Source: Marinomonas sp. CT5
Lineage (GTDB): Bacteria; Pseudomonadota; Gammaproteobacteria; Pseudomonadales; Marinomonadaceae
Direction: 5' to 3'
NCBI RefSeq assembly: GCF_018336975.1
Contig: NZ_CP025572.1
Location: 151,495-215,494, forward strand
DNA length: 64,000 bases
A model generated the notes under the pieces. The model searched no databases, was not told the origin of the DNA, and was given only the letters and a program-made list of their open reading frames with translations. Numbering within the stretch: the first letter of the stretch is position 1; each line of letters starts with the position of its first letter. Made by a program: the position numbers and the translations under genes. Below, piece by piece: positions 8,031 through 16,724 of this stretch.

Positions 8031-9281
8031 CTAACGACGCCTTTTCTTTGGAGCTTTAGCTTTTGGAGACGTGAGTCCAAGAGCTTTTGCTCTCAACTCT
8101 TTTTTTGACGGTTCCCGTCGTTTTTTTGGACTCATTATTTTGTTTAAGTCTGGTTCAAAACCTGGGAGCCATTGTGGTATGAATTGTTCGCCAACAAGTT
8201 TTTCAATATCGTTTAGTAGATAGTGTTCTTTTTCTGCTACCAAGGATATAGCTAGGCCAGTGGTTCCTGCGCGACCTGTTCGGCCTATTCGGTGAATATA
8301 ATCTTCTGCGTTATAAGGAAGTTCGTGGTTAACAACGTAATGTAATTGCTCTATGTCGATACCTCTTGCTGCAACATCTGTGGCTATTAGGGCCCGCACT
8401 TTACCTGCTTTAAAATCGCTTAAAACACGGTCGCGTGCCCCTTGTGATTTATCACCATGAATGGCTTGAGTGGCAATGCCGTCTTTTTGCATTTCTTTGG
8501 CTAGCTCATCTGCGCCCAGCTTGGTGCGAGTAAAAATCAAGACCTGTTGCCAATTCTTGGATCCGATAAGGAAAGACAGTAGCGCACTTTTTCTATCTTG
8601 ATCAACGGCATAAATGGTCTGCTCAACCTTAGTTGCCGTTGTATTACGACTATCGACTTCGATTAATTGCGGACTATTTAATAGGCTTTTGCTTAGCGCA
8701 AAAATATCATCATTAAAGGTGGCAGAAAAGAACAGTGTCTGTCTAGATTCAGGGAGCTTTTTCAATATTCTCTTTATATCAATAATGAAACCCATATCAA
8801 GCATTCGGTCTGCTTCATCCAACACCAAGGTTTTTAGGCCATTCAAATCAATCAGATCTTTCATGATTAACTCTAGTAAACGTCCAGGTGTAGCGACCAA
8901 CATATCACAGCCTTTCCTTAGTGCTTCCAGTTGTACGTTTATACTGGCACCGCCATAGGCGACAACCGATTTTATTGGCAGGTTTGTACTGTATTTTTCA
9001 AAGCTGGCATGGACTTGCTGAGCTAGTTCACGAGTCGGAGTTAATATCAGTGCTTGAATGTCTTCACTGTCTTTGGATTGTTTGGCGAGTTGTATTTTTT
9101 GTAGGAGTGGTAATGCAAAAGCCGCTGTTTTTCCTGTACCAGTTTGGGCACCAGCCATCACGTCTTTACCAGATAAAACGACTGGAATCGCGGCAAGCTG
9201 AATGGGCGTTGGTGCTGAATAGCCCAATTCAGTGACGCGTTGAATAATATATGGATGAAGGTCTAGGGATGCAAAACTCAT
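8031..9281 (-). CDS. rhlE: ATP-dependent RNA helicase RhlE
   Basis: A 416-residue DEAD-box helicase starting MSFASLDLHPYIIQRVTELG. Motifs in order are the Q motif (PTPIQ), motif I AGAQTGTGKT, Ia PTRELAQQ, TPGR, II DEAD, III SAT, and VI HRIGRTGR. A basic tail ends APKKRRR. RhlE remodels RNA in ribosome assembly and RNA decay. The ATG at 9281 gives the family N-terminus. Its upstream region (9282-9640) is rich in stable inverted repeats, which may be a long structured leader like those known for other cold-induced helicase mRNAs. Confidence 0.9.
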   Translation of the reverse strand: MSFASLDLHPYIIQRVTELGYSAPTPIQLAAIPVVLSGKDVMAGAQTGTGKTAAFALPLLQKIQLAKQSKDSEDIQALILTPTRELAQQVHASFEKYSTNLPIKSVVAYGGASINVQLEALRKGCDMLVATPGRLLELIMKDLIDLNGLKTLVLDEADRMLDMGFIIDIKRILKKLPESRQTLFFSATFNDDIFALSKSLLNSPQLIEVDSRNTTATKVEQTIYAVDQDRKSALLSFLIGSKNWQQVLIFTRTKLGADELAKEMQKDGIATQAIHGDKSQGARDRVLSDFKAGKVRALIATDVAARGIDIEQLHYVVNHELPYNAEDYIHRIGRTGRAGTTGLAISLVAEKEHYLLNDIEKLVGEQFIPQWLPGFEPDLNKIMSPKKRREPSKKELRAKALGLTSPKAKAPKKRRR

Positions 9282-9787
9282 GGTGGGCTCGTGTCTAAAG
9301 ATGTTGATTGTGGAGAGAATGGTAACATTTTTTAAGGTCGCCATAGAGCGAGTATTTTCTGCGATAGAGATTTAAGCGTTAGTTAAGGAAGGTACGAATA
9401 AGTCTACTAAGTCTCAGTCTTTCAAAGAAATCGTCAAATAAGGCGCGACTCTGAAGGAATGTAGGTGCCTTTCAAAGAGTCGCAACGACATGTGGCGTTT
9501 TCTCTGAAAGACCCGCAGGGCATGGCCTGTTGAGCACCTCGAAAATAGAACCACTATTCACATTCGCTACTCGCCTCGAATAACAGGCCTTTATCCACAT
9601 GCTGAGACAAGAGGACTTGTTCGCATCTTCCTTAAGAAAAGGGGGAGAGTGGTTTATTTACAAAACTGACCTACATTTTTATGAGTAATAGTGTTTCATT
9701 AATGTTCTTCGTTGTAAGGATGCCTTCGTAGCTTGTGTTGGGTTTTGTTAGCGGCTTTTTAATTTAGATTTATGGAATGTTATAAAC
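9282..9787. other. Gene-free interval between rhlE and the sensor diguanylate cyclase
   Basis: About 500 bases without a credible gene. It contains the candidate structured RNA (9445-9589). The remainder, especially 9640-9787, is AT-rich and would carry the promoter of the downstream plus-strand gene. The rhlE promoter must also lie here. Confidence 0.5.
9445..9589. ncRNA. Candidate structured RNA upstream of rhlE
   Basis: Two stable elements lie in this gene-free stretch. The first is a hairpin, GCGACTCT (9445-9452) with AGAGTCGC (9476-9483), extended by GAAGG/CCTTTC. The second is a three-way junction: outer stem GGCCTGTT (9524-9531) with AACAGGCC (9582-9589), enclosing AATAG-AACCA-CTATT (9544-9558) and ATTCG..CGAAT (9562-9581). 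The second inner stem stacks directly on the outer one. Strand is uncertain. It could be the rhlE 5' leader, a small RNA, or a dispersed repeat element. Confidence 0.45.
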
Positions 9788-11464
9788 ATGACAATTAAGT
9801 CACGACTTTTGCTATTAACCACTTTAATTTTAGCGCTGTTTTGTTTCTTGGCTTGGCTGTCGATGCGAGTAATGGCGGAAGGCATTATTGTCAGCTGGGT
9901 AGAGAGATACGCAGAAAAACAAATCCAATATGACAAGGTTCGGACCTTGTTGCCTTTGATTCAAGAGGTCAAGTTGTCCAAGGAGTTTGCCCAGCTTGAA
10001 TCACTAAAAGCTTGGGCTAAGCAGCCTTTCGATGAGGGGCTAAAGCAAGAAGCGCTAAAAGATGCAGAGGCTTTTCGTTATAGGTTTTCTGATGATTCTT
10101 ACTTTATTGCTTTAAAAGGAAGTGAACAATATTTTTACAGCGACGCTAATGAAGCTTCAAAACAGGATTTGTATCGTTACACCTTAGATGAAACAAAGCC
10201 TGCGGATGCTTGGTTTTATCAGATAATGGCAAAAAAACTTGATCTACACTTGAATGTGAACCCAGATGTTGAGCTAGGTCTTGTTAAGCTTTGGAGTGAT
10301 GTTTTAATTCGCGATGGTGATGATGTATTGGGTGTCGTTGGTACAGGGCTCGACTTGTCTGATTTTCTTTATCAAATGGTTGAAAAACAAGATATTTATT
10401 CCGCGATTGTTTTTACTAATTATGAAGGCTCTATCCAACTCCATCAAAAAACTGAATTGATTGATTACGCAGCTGTCACCAAACAAGCTCAGGATAAAAA
10501 GCTCATTTTTCAGTTATTAGATGATGATATTTCTAGGAAGAAGCTCAAGCAAGGGTTTGAATTAGCTAAGCAAGAAACGAATCAAGTTGAGACCTATTCC
10601 CTTCAGAAAAATGGCGTTCGTCAGCTTGCTAGTGTGATTTACATTCCTGAAATCGATTGGTTTCAAGTGAATTTCATTGAAATTGATAACTTTCTACCGC
10701 TAGCCGAATTCTCAGGGCTTTTGTTGATGTTTTTCATTTGTCTTGTTTGCGCCTTAGTTATTGTTCATTTGTTATTGACGGTCATGGTGACCAAACCACT
10801 AGGCGAGTTGGACTTATCTATTCAGGCCTTAGCGAACAATAAAGACCGAGCCCCTTTTCTTTCCCGTTTTGCTGTACCTGAAATCAAGCGATTAGCATCT
10901 CACTATCAAACTATGGCGACATCGCTTTTAGAGTACCAGCATGAACTTGAGGATAAAGTGGCGGAGCGCACGGCTGAATTAAGCCGAATTTCAATATTGG
11001 ACCCTTTAACAGAGCTATATAACCGACGTGGTTTTGAAGCTCATATGGTCGAGTATATGCAAAAATGGCAACAATATGAGCAACCTTTTAGCTTAATTAA
11101 TCTAGATGTAAATGAATTTAAATCAATAAATGATCAATATGGCCATGCTGTGGGTGATCTTGTTTTGCAAAAAATAGCCGCGTACCTAATGGATATTGTT
11201 GGTGAAGACGGTGTGGTAGCAAGATGGGGTGGTGATGAGTTTCTGATTTTGGTTACGCAAGAGAAAAGTCAAAACAGCATTTCAGCACGACTAAAAAGTA
11301 CTGAAGCCACTGTGAAGGTCCTGGTTAATGGTGCTTACGTAACTGTGAAGTTTAGTGTCGGGAGTGCTTCTGTTCAAAAAAATGACACATTGGAATCGCT
11401 CCTGCACAGAGCGGATAAGGCCATGTATTTTGAAAAATTTCATGGTGCTTTTCGGAATGAATAA
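9788..11464 (+). CDS. Cache-type transmembrane sensor diguanylate cyclase
   Basis: 558 residues. A membrane helix at about 7-27 is followed by a periplasmic region of about 280 residues that looks like a dCache sensor (VLGVVGTGLDLSDFLYQMVE, IYSAIVFTNYEGSIQLHQK). A second helix spans about 307-330, then a HAMP-like linker and a coiled segment (LEDKVAERTAELSRI). The C-terminal GGDEF domain has DPLTELYNRRGFEAHM and an intact ARWGGDEFLIL. It should make c-di-GMP in response to a small extracellular ligand, which the sequence does not identify. No RxxD I-site precedes the GGDEF motif. Confidence 0.85.
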   Translation: MTIKSRLLLLTTLILALFCFLAWLSMRVMAEGIIVSWVERYAEKQIQYDKVRTLLPLIQEVKLSKEFAQLESLKAWAKQPFDEGLKQEALKDAEAFRYRFSDDSYFIALKGSEQYFYSDANEASKQDLYRYTLDETKPADAWFYQIMAKKLDLHLNVNPDVELGLVKLWSDVLIRDGDDVLGVVGTGLDLSDFLYQMVEKQDIYSAIVFTNYEGSIQLHQKTELIDYAAVTKQAQDKKLIFQLLDDDISRKKLKQGFELAKQETNQVETYSLQKNGVRQLASVIYIPEIDWFQVNFIEIDNFLPLAEFSGLLLMFFICLVCALVIVHLLLTVMVTKPLGELDLSIQALANNKDRAPFLSRFAVPEIKRLASHYQTMATSLLEYQHELEDKVAERTAELSRISILDPLTELYNRRGFEAHMVEYMQKWQQYEQPFSLINLDVNEFKSINDQYGHAVGDLVLQKIAAYLMDIVGEDGVVARWGGDEFLILVTQEKSQNSISARLKSTEATVKVLVNGAYVTVKFSVGSASVQKNDTLESLLHRADKAMYFEKFHGAFRNE

Positions 11465-11783
11465 ATGAAAGCTATTTGATAATAAACTTTCATAATTACG
11501 TTGCTAAAAAACATAATATTTTGAGTTTCTTTTGTTTTTAGATTTTATTTCTTTGTTTTTTCGCATTTGACTTTTTCGACTTCATGTTTTGTTTTTAAAA
11601 AACGTTTACAAACAATAGCTTGTGTTATTTTTAAGATTTGTTAATGAAATTAAGTAAAAAATAAGAAAGAATCCTGTTGTTGCTTTGTTGTAATAAAGTT
11701 ACTGAAATGTATTATTGAGATCGAAAACACACGTTTTTGTTAAGCTCTATTTATTATAAAAACAACATTCAGGTCTGAAAATT
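11465..11783 (+). other. AT-rich 319-base upstream region of the porin-like gene
   Basis: Very AT-rich, without a coding signal. A weak 7-bp hairpin ATGAAAG/CTTTCAT (11465-11493) directly follows the GGDEF gene. The rest presumably holds the porin promoter, but no confident -35/-10 pair stands out. Confidence 0.4.
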
Positions 11784-12749
11784 ATGAAAAAAACAATTCT
11801 ACATACTGCTATTGTTGGAAGTTTACTATCTATCAGTGCAGTTCAAGCCGCTCCTTCCTTCGACGCTGATTTCGAATTAAATACCAATGCTATTTCTAAA
11901 TCCGTCGGTGATTCTACCTATTCGCAAGATGGCCGTGTCGCATTAAACGTTAGTGGTAAGCATATTTCTGGCGATAATTTCTTTGCAGGCAAAGGAACGG
12001 CTTTGATCAAAACCGATGGTACGACATCTGTTGATGATGCTTATATTCAACTTGGTAATAGTGCTTGGGATCTACAAGCCGGTCGCTTTGAAGGTGTGAA
12101 CCTGTTTCCTAAAGGAAAAGACACGGTTGTAGAAAATGTTTCTATAGATTCTGATGTAAGTGTTTATGAAGCAAATTGGGCTCGTGGTCGTGCAGATGGT
12201 GATGCTGGTCAGTTTGCTTTGCACTTTAATGCTAGTGAAAATGTTAAGTTTGAGCTTGATACTATTTACGGTTCGGTAGATGGTGATGATACCAAAGCGA
12301 TTTCAGGCTTCCGTCCTTCTGTTACTTTTAATGCTGGCGGGGCCACGATTACGGCTGGTTACGAAAGTGTTAACTATGACCAAACTGCAACGAAGAAAGT
12401 GAAAAAGTCCGGCTATGCAATAGCGGCTAACTTTGATGTTGCCGCAGCGAATGTGAATCTTGCTGCAGCCTTTGGTAAAAATGATGAAACTGACGATAAA
12501 GTAACTTCTGTTACCGCAAACATGACTTACGGAAACTTTGGTTTAGGTTTGATTTCGTCTTCTGTTGATAATAAGACAGGCGATGATCCATCATTGCTAA
12601 CAACTTATGTTGCATACACTATGCCTGTGTTGGATATTGAAAACGCAACCGTTACTCTTGCTGGATCATACTCCAAAGCCAATAATTTAGCTGCAGGTGC
12701 AAATGATAAAATAACTGCAGCGCGTGTTCGCTTTAACTATGGCTTCTAA
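11784..12749 (+). CDS. Porin-like outer-membrane beta-barrel protein
   Basis: 321 residues with a clear signal peptide (MKKTILHTAIVGSLLSISAV, cleavage after QAA or QA). Alternating hydrophobic and polar beta-strand segments follow, ending in VRFNYGF with a terminal Phe as the BAM complex recognises. FDADFELNTNAISKSVGD and later GNFGLGLISSS are strand-like. No specific porin family can be named with certainty. The long AT-rich upstream region suggests regulated or strong expression. It is followed by two tandem hairpins that act between this gene and the convergent GntR gene. Confidence 0.7.
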   Translation: MKKTILHTAIVGSLLSISAVQAAPSFDADFELNTNAISKSVGDSTYSQDGRVALNVSGKHISGDNFFAGKGTALIKTDGTTSVDDAYIQLGNSAWDLQAGRFEGVNLFPKGKDTVVENVSIDSDVSVYEANWARGRADGDAGQFALHFNASENVKFELDTIYGSVDGDDTKAISGFRPSVTFNAGGATITAGYESVNYDQTATKKVKKSGYAIAANFDVAAANVNLAAAFGKNDETDDKVTSVTANMTYGNFGLGLISSSVDNKTGDDPSLLTTYVAYTMPVLDIENATVTLAGSYSKANNLAAGANDKITAARVRFNYGF

Positions 12750-12753
12750 GAAA

Positions 12754-12889
12754 TAGTTATAAAAAGAGCAATGTCGTTAGTTATTCCCTTTTCTGATGAC
12801 GTTGCTTCTTATCAAGCTATTGATAGAAACACATAGTTGAAAAAGAGCGATATCGTAAGTTATTCCCTTTTCTGACGATATCGCTTTTC
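12754..12889. terminator. Two tandem, diverged copies of a hairpin terminator
   Basis: Two units 79 bases apart share a conserved 17-base loop region AGTTATTCCCTTTTCTGA-like, while their stems differ. The first stem is AGCAATGTC/GACGTTGCT (12768-12806) and the second is AGCGATATCGT/ACGATATCGCT (12846-12885). Stem changes are compensated on the opposite arm. The units lie between convergent genes and can serve both strands: A-run before, T-run after. Confidence 0.65.
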
Positions 12890-13020
12890 ACTGCGCTTAT
12901 TTTGTTTTATTTCTCTTCTACTTCCCTTGAACCTTCAATTCTCTCTGAAAGCTATAAACAACTTGATTGGCCGCCTAGTTTTGTTAGCCTGCTAGCCTCT
13001 ATCTGTGTGTTTTATTCAAA

Positions 13021-13725
13021 CTAAATTGTTCCGCCAAGAGCTAATGTCAAAGAGTTGTTGATGTGCTGTTCAAGCTTCATACGACATAGCTCTAAGTTTC
13101 CAGCAGCTAAGGGGCGAAGAAAAGATAAGTGCTCATTGATGACTCGATGTCCATTAAATGGTGTAACTTGAATTCTGGATTGCACTGCCATACGAATTTT
13201 GATCGCTGTAATTCGGTAAACGTTATCAACGAGTGCATTTTTGCCTGCACCGACTATCTTTGAATGCATAGTCCAGTCGAGTTCCTGTATCACTTCAAAT
13301 ATAGCTTTGTCTTGTTCATCCGTAATTTGTTCAAGAAGCTCTTCATGTTGCTTTATCCAGCTTTCTACTGTGGATTTTGGGATCGCAGCTGCAGATCTTT
13401 CTAAAGTGCCTACTTCTATTAACTTTCGCAGTTCATAAGCATTACGAACAAATGTTATGTCTAAACTGGGAACCATCAGTCCTCGTTTTGGGAGGGTTTG
13501 AAGTAATCCCTCCGCCTCTAATCGAGAGACTGCTTCTCGAACAGATCCAAGTGTTGAATCAGTAAGTTCTACTAATTCCCGTTGTGAAACAATTTGGCCA
13601 GGAGTTAGTGCTCCAGTATTGAGGAGCGCTTCAATTCGTTCATAAGCCGTCCTTCTTAATAGAGGACCATCATTAATTTTAGAGTTAGTTGTTTGCATAT
13701 CTATCGTCTGAGTTTTCATCAACAT
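13021..13725 (-). CDS. GntR family regulator (FadR/FCD subfamily) of the TRAP operon
   Basis: About 234 residues. The winged helix occupies roughly residues 20-80 (VSQRELVELTDSTLGSVREA and LEAEGLLQTLPKRGLMVP). An all-helical FCD ligand domain follows, with HSKIVGAGKNALV and a late GHRVINEHLSFLRPL containing the His typical of metal- or acid-binding FCD domains. The start at 13725 has GAGAAA upstream; 13758 and 13719 are alternatives. It is divergent from dctP, so it most likely represses the TRAP operon until a sugar-acid ligand binds. Confidence 0.8.
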   Translation of the reverse strand: MLMKTQTIDMQTTNSKINDGPLLRRTAYERIEALLNTGALTPGQIVSQRELVELTDSTLGSVREAVSRLEAEGLLQTLPKRGLMVPSLDITFVRNAYELRKLIEVGTLERSAAAIPKSTVESWIKQHEELLEQITDEQDKAIFEVIQELDWTMHSKIVGAGKNALVDNVYRITAIKIRMAVQSRIQVTPFNGHRVINEHLSFLRPLAAGNLELCRMKLEQHINNSLTLALGGTI

Positions 13726-13762
13726 AGTATTTCTCAAAGTTAGAAAAGTAGCAAACATTAAA

Positions 13763-13791
13763 TTGACATGTTAGATGTATGTTAGTACTGT
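13763..13791 (+). promoter_or_regulatory. dctP promoter with ATGTTAG repeats in the spacer
   Basis: TTGACA (13763-13768) and TACTGT (13786-13791) are 17 bp apart, a good sigma-70 arrangement. The spacer contains ATGTTAG twice (13769-13775 and 13779-13785), and ACATGTTAGATGT (13766-13778) is palindromic. A GntR dimer bound here would block RNA polymerase. Confidence 0.6.
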
Positions 13792-13825
13792 TCCGTGGTC
13801 AATAATAAAAAAACTAAGGTGAAAT

Positions 13826-14851
13826 ATGTTTTTAAATATATCTTTCAAAAAGACTTTTATGGCTATGGTCTTGATGGGCTCAATGGTAGGAACTGTTCAG
13901 TCTGAAACCTTGAGATTCGCGACGACATTGCCTGAAGCCGATAATCCAGAAACGCAGGCAATGAAAGCTTTTAAAAAGTATGTGGAGTTTCATTCCAGTG
14001 GTGATGTTGATGTACAGCTACTGCATGGCGGTGTTGGTGGTGATCGCGAATTACTAGAAAGTGTACGTAGCAATATTTTCCAAATGACTGCTACGACTGA
14101 TGGCGCATTAGCCTCTTTCTATCCAAAGGTTCAAGTGTTTTCAACTCCTTATCTTTTCAGTTCTGTGCGATCTGCAATGAAGTTTATGAATGACTCCGCC
14201 GTGATGGACGACTTTGTTGCTGACGTCTCAAAAGTAGCGGGCTTACAAATTGTAGGTTTTGCGGCAGACGGTTTTCGAAACTTTGTTAATAACAAACATC
14301 CAATTCGTAAACCTGAAGATGTTAAGGGCTTGAAACTACGCTCAATGGAAAGTCCTGTCATGATTTCTCTAATGAAAAGCTTGGGTGCTGCTCCGACCCC
14401 GATTCCTTTTCCTGAAAGTGCAATGGCAATTCGTCAAGGTGTTGTAGATGGGGGAGAAAATCCACCTTCAACAGTTATTAATGGCGGATGGGCTGACGTT
14501 ATTAAGTATATGTCCCTTGATGAGCATATTTTCTCTGCTGTGTTCGTTTATGCTAATCCCAGCTTTTTAGCGAAATTAAACGATCAAAGCCGTCGTGCTG
14601 TTCTTGATGGTGTGCAGTTGTACACATCAATTATGTTAGCTGGTAAAGGGCAAGGATACCTAGATGATACACAGCGTATTCGCGATAAAGGTGTTGATGT
14701 TTATGTCAATTCAGCGGATGAAAAGGCACTTTTCAGAGAAAAAGCACAAGCACCTGTTTTGGAGTTCTTGTCTAAAGAGTTAGGCGCTGATTATGTGAAT
14801 AACTTCATTTCAGCTGTACAAGAAAATGAAGATACACTTTATAAAAAATAA
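13826..14851 (+). CDS. dctP: TRAP transporter substrate-binding protein (DctP family)
   Basis: 341 residues with a signal peptide (about 1-26, ending VQS-ETLRFA), so periplasmic. It follows the DctP plan: TLRFATTLPEADNPETQA at the start, GDVDVQLLHGGVGGDRELLE, then the binding-site region LRSMESPVMISLMKSLGAAP. The conserved Arg of this family binds a substrate carboxylate. GVVDGGENPPSTVINGGWAD contains the usual G-x-x-D-G-x-E/Q-N-P-x-x-x-I. The co-transcribed kinase and aldolase point to a sugar acid rather than a C4-dicarboxylate. Confidence 0.9.
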   Translation: MFLNISFKKTFMAMVLMGSMVGTVQSETLRFATTLPEADNPETQAMKAFKKYVEFHSSGDVDVQLLHGGVGGDRELLESVRSNIFQMTATTDGALASFYPKVQVFSTPYLFSSVRSAMKFMNDSAVMDDFVADVSKVAGLQIVGFAADGFRNFVNNKHPIRKPEDVKGLKLRSMESPVMISLMKSLGAAPTPIPFPESAMAIRQGVVDGGENPPSTVINGGWADVIKYMSLDEHIFSAVFVYANPSFLAKLNDQSRRAVLDGVQLYTSIMLAGKGQGYLDDTQRIRDKGVDVYVNSADEKALFREKAQAPVLEFLSKELGADYVNNFISAVQENEDTLYKK

Positions 14852-14873
14852 GTGATGGCTTAACTCCATAAAC

Positions 14874-14911
14874 ACACTGGCCGAGTACATTTGGCCAGTG
14901 TAGGTGTTTTT
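14874..14911 (+). terminator. Hairpin between dctP and dctQ
   Basis: ACACTGGCC (14874-14882) pairs with GGCCAGTGT (14893-14901), followed by a T-rich stretch. Placed between binding-protein and permease genes, it probably gives partial termination or protects the dctP message, so that binding protein exceeds permease. Confidence 0.6.
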
Positions 14912-14925
14912 CATAGGAATTTACT

Positions 14926-15447
14926 ATGACGATAAAAAAAACGTCTCAGGTAATGGCAGCTTTTCTACGCTTTAGCACATTACTCGCACGTATTAGTGAT
15001 GTTGTGGCAGCAAGCATTTTAGCCGCTATTATCTCAATCAACTGTTTATCTATAGTGGCTCGTTACGTATTAGATTCTCCTATAGGGTGGGGAGAAGAAT
15101 TTATGCGTTATAGCATCATTTGGGCTGTTTATATCGCCGCGGGGGCTACGTTTCGTTATAGCGAACAAATGGTTATAGATTTAATTGATTTGGTACCTAG
15201 TGCCATTGTACGAAAATTAGCCGCTTTCGTTTCCTTGATTGCAACGCTTTTTTTAGCCGCTGTTGTAGTGTCTCTTGGTTTTATTTTCATTTTAGATACG
15301 GGGCAAGTGTCGCCTTCAATGCGTATTCCTATGTGGATCCCTTATAGCGCAGTTGTTCTAGGCTATTTATTGATTGCTATACAGGCTTTGGCCGCTTTTT
15401 TAGAGTCGGTTATGAAACCCTCTAGCGATATTGGAGAATCATTATGA
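14926..15447 (+). CDS. dctQ: TRAP transporter small permease (DctQ family)
   Basis: 173 residues with four hydrophobic helices. Helix 2 is followed by the DctQ signature GWGEEFMRYSIIWAVYIAAG, as in other small TRAP subunits. It forms the sodium-driven membrane unit together with DctM. TAGGAA lies before the ATG, and the gene overlaps the next by four bases (ATGA-type coupling), indicating translational coupling with dctM. Confidence 0.88.
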   Translation: MTIKKTSQVMAAFLRFSTLLARISDVVAASILAAIISINCLSIVARYVLDSPIGWGEEFMRYSIIWAVYIAAGATFRYSEQMVIDLIDLVPSAIVRKLAAFVSLIATLFLAAVVVSLGFIFILDTGQVSPSMRIPMWIPYSAVVLGYLLIAIQALAAFLESVMKPSSDIGESL

Positions 15448-16721
15448 GCCCTGCTTTTGTCTTTGTTAGCTTTTTCTTTCTCGTTTTGATAGGCGCGCCT
15501 ATAGCGATCGCTTTAGGTTTGACTGGGGCCGTGTCTACTTGGTTTTCCGGTATTCCGATGGTACTCATTCCTACGCGATTTTTTAGCTCTCTTGATAACT
15601 TCTCATTATTGGCCGCACCGTTTTATATTTTTGCAGGCGAGCTAATGAATCGAGGTGGAATTACAGAAACTTTGATTACTGCAGCAGCGAAGGTTACTCG
15701 AGCAATTCGAGGTGGGGCTGCTTATGCAAATATACTAGCGTCGGTCTTTTTTGCTGGTATATCCGGAACGGCGATTGCTGATACTGCTGCATTAGGTAAG
15801 ATTTTCATTAATGGTATGCCGAAGCAAGGTTATAGCCGTGAGTTTTCCGCTGCTGTCACTGTAGCAAGCTCAATGATTGGGCCTATTATTCCTCCTTCTG
15901 TCATTATGATTGTGTATGCTTCCGTAGCTCAAGTTTCAATCATTAAATTATTTGTTGCAGGGATTGTTCCGGGGCTTTTACTTGGTCTTGCTTGCGCTGT
16001 AGTGGTGTTTATAACTGGTGTTACAAAAGGTTTGCCAAAAGGTGAAATAAAAGTCGTTGAAAAAACTGGTGGCAAATTGGCTTTTGAAAGCTTACTGGTT
16101 TTTTCTATTCCTCTTTTTATCGTTTTTGGCACACTTTCAGGTGCGTTTACTGCAACGGAGGCTGGTGGTGTCGCTTGTGTATACGCAATGTTACTTGGGA
16201 CCTTCCTATTAAAAACACTTAATGGCCGGTCTATTTTTGATGCGCTTAAACATTCAATGCGTACAACATCAGTGCTTTATTTGGTGATAGCTGGTGCGTC
16301 GGTTCTATCGTATACGCTTACGGTGACAGGTGCGATTGGCGAAATACGTGGACTGACTTCATTTTTTGCTAACGACCCAACCACCTTCCTACTTTTTATT
16401 TTGGGTGTGCTTTTAATAGCTGGGTTCTTCTTAGAGCCTGGTGTCCAGGTTCTTCTGCTTGCTCCTATCTTTTTGCCGATATCTAGGGCTTTAGGCATCG
16501 ATGAAATGCAATTCGCAATGGTATTTCTTTTATCTGGAACCATTAGTTTGATAACTCCACCAGTGGGAATTTGTTTGTTCGTTGCTGCTCAAATAGGTCA
16601 AATTCCGATAGGTCGAATGTTTATTGCTGTCTTACCTTTTCTTGTCGCTCAGATTATTGCTATAGGGCTACTGATCTTTTGGCCAAGCCTATCAACTTTC
16701 CTTCCAAATTTAGTGGAGTAA
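15444..16721 (+). CDS. dctM: TRAP transporter large permease (DctM family)
   Basis: 425 residues with about 12 hydrophobic segments. DctM features visible are RFFSSLDNFSLLAAPFYIFAG near residue 45-65, FFAGISGTAIADTAALG at about 101, and the repeat-like stretches SMIGPIIPPSVIMIVYA and TISLITPPVGICLFVAA. These two inverted-repeat hairpins carry the sodium and substrate sites in this family. It starts within the end of dctQ and is followed three bases later by the dehydrogenase gene, placing all of them in one operon. Confidence 0.9.
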   Translation: MSPAFVFVSFFFLVLIGAPIAIALGLTGAVSTWFSGIPMVLIPTRFFSSLDNFSLLAAPFYIFAGELMNRGGITETLITAAAKVTRAIRGGAAYANILASVFFAGISGTAIADTAALGKIFINGMPKQGYSREFSAAVTVASSMIGPIIPPSVIMIVYASVAQVSIIKLFVAGIVPGLLLGLACAVVVFITGVTKGLPKGEIKVVEKTGGKLAFESLLVFSIPLFIVFGTLSGAFTATEAGGVACVYAMLLGTFLLKTLNGRSIFDALKHSMRTTSVLYLVIAGASVLSYTLTVTGAIGEIRGLTSFFANDPTTFLLFILGVLLIAGFFLEPGVQVLLLAPIFLPISRALGIDEMQFAMVFLLSGTISLITPPVGICLFVAAQIGQIPIGRMFIAVLPFLVAQIIAIGLLIFWPSLSTFLPNLVE

Positions 16722-16724
16722 TCA

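Noticed and set aside
8614..9235. Open frames antisense to rhlE
   Set aside because: Shadow frames of a strongly conserved helicase gene; no start signals.
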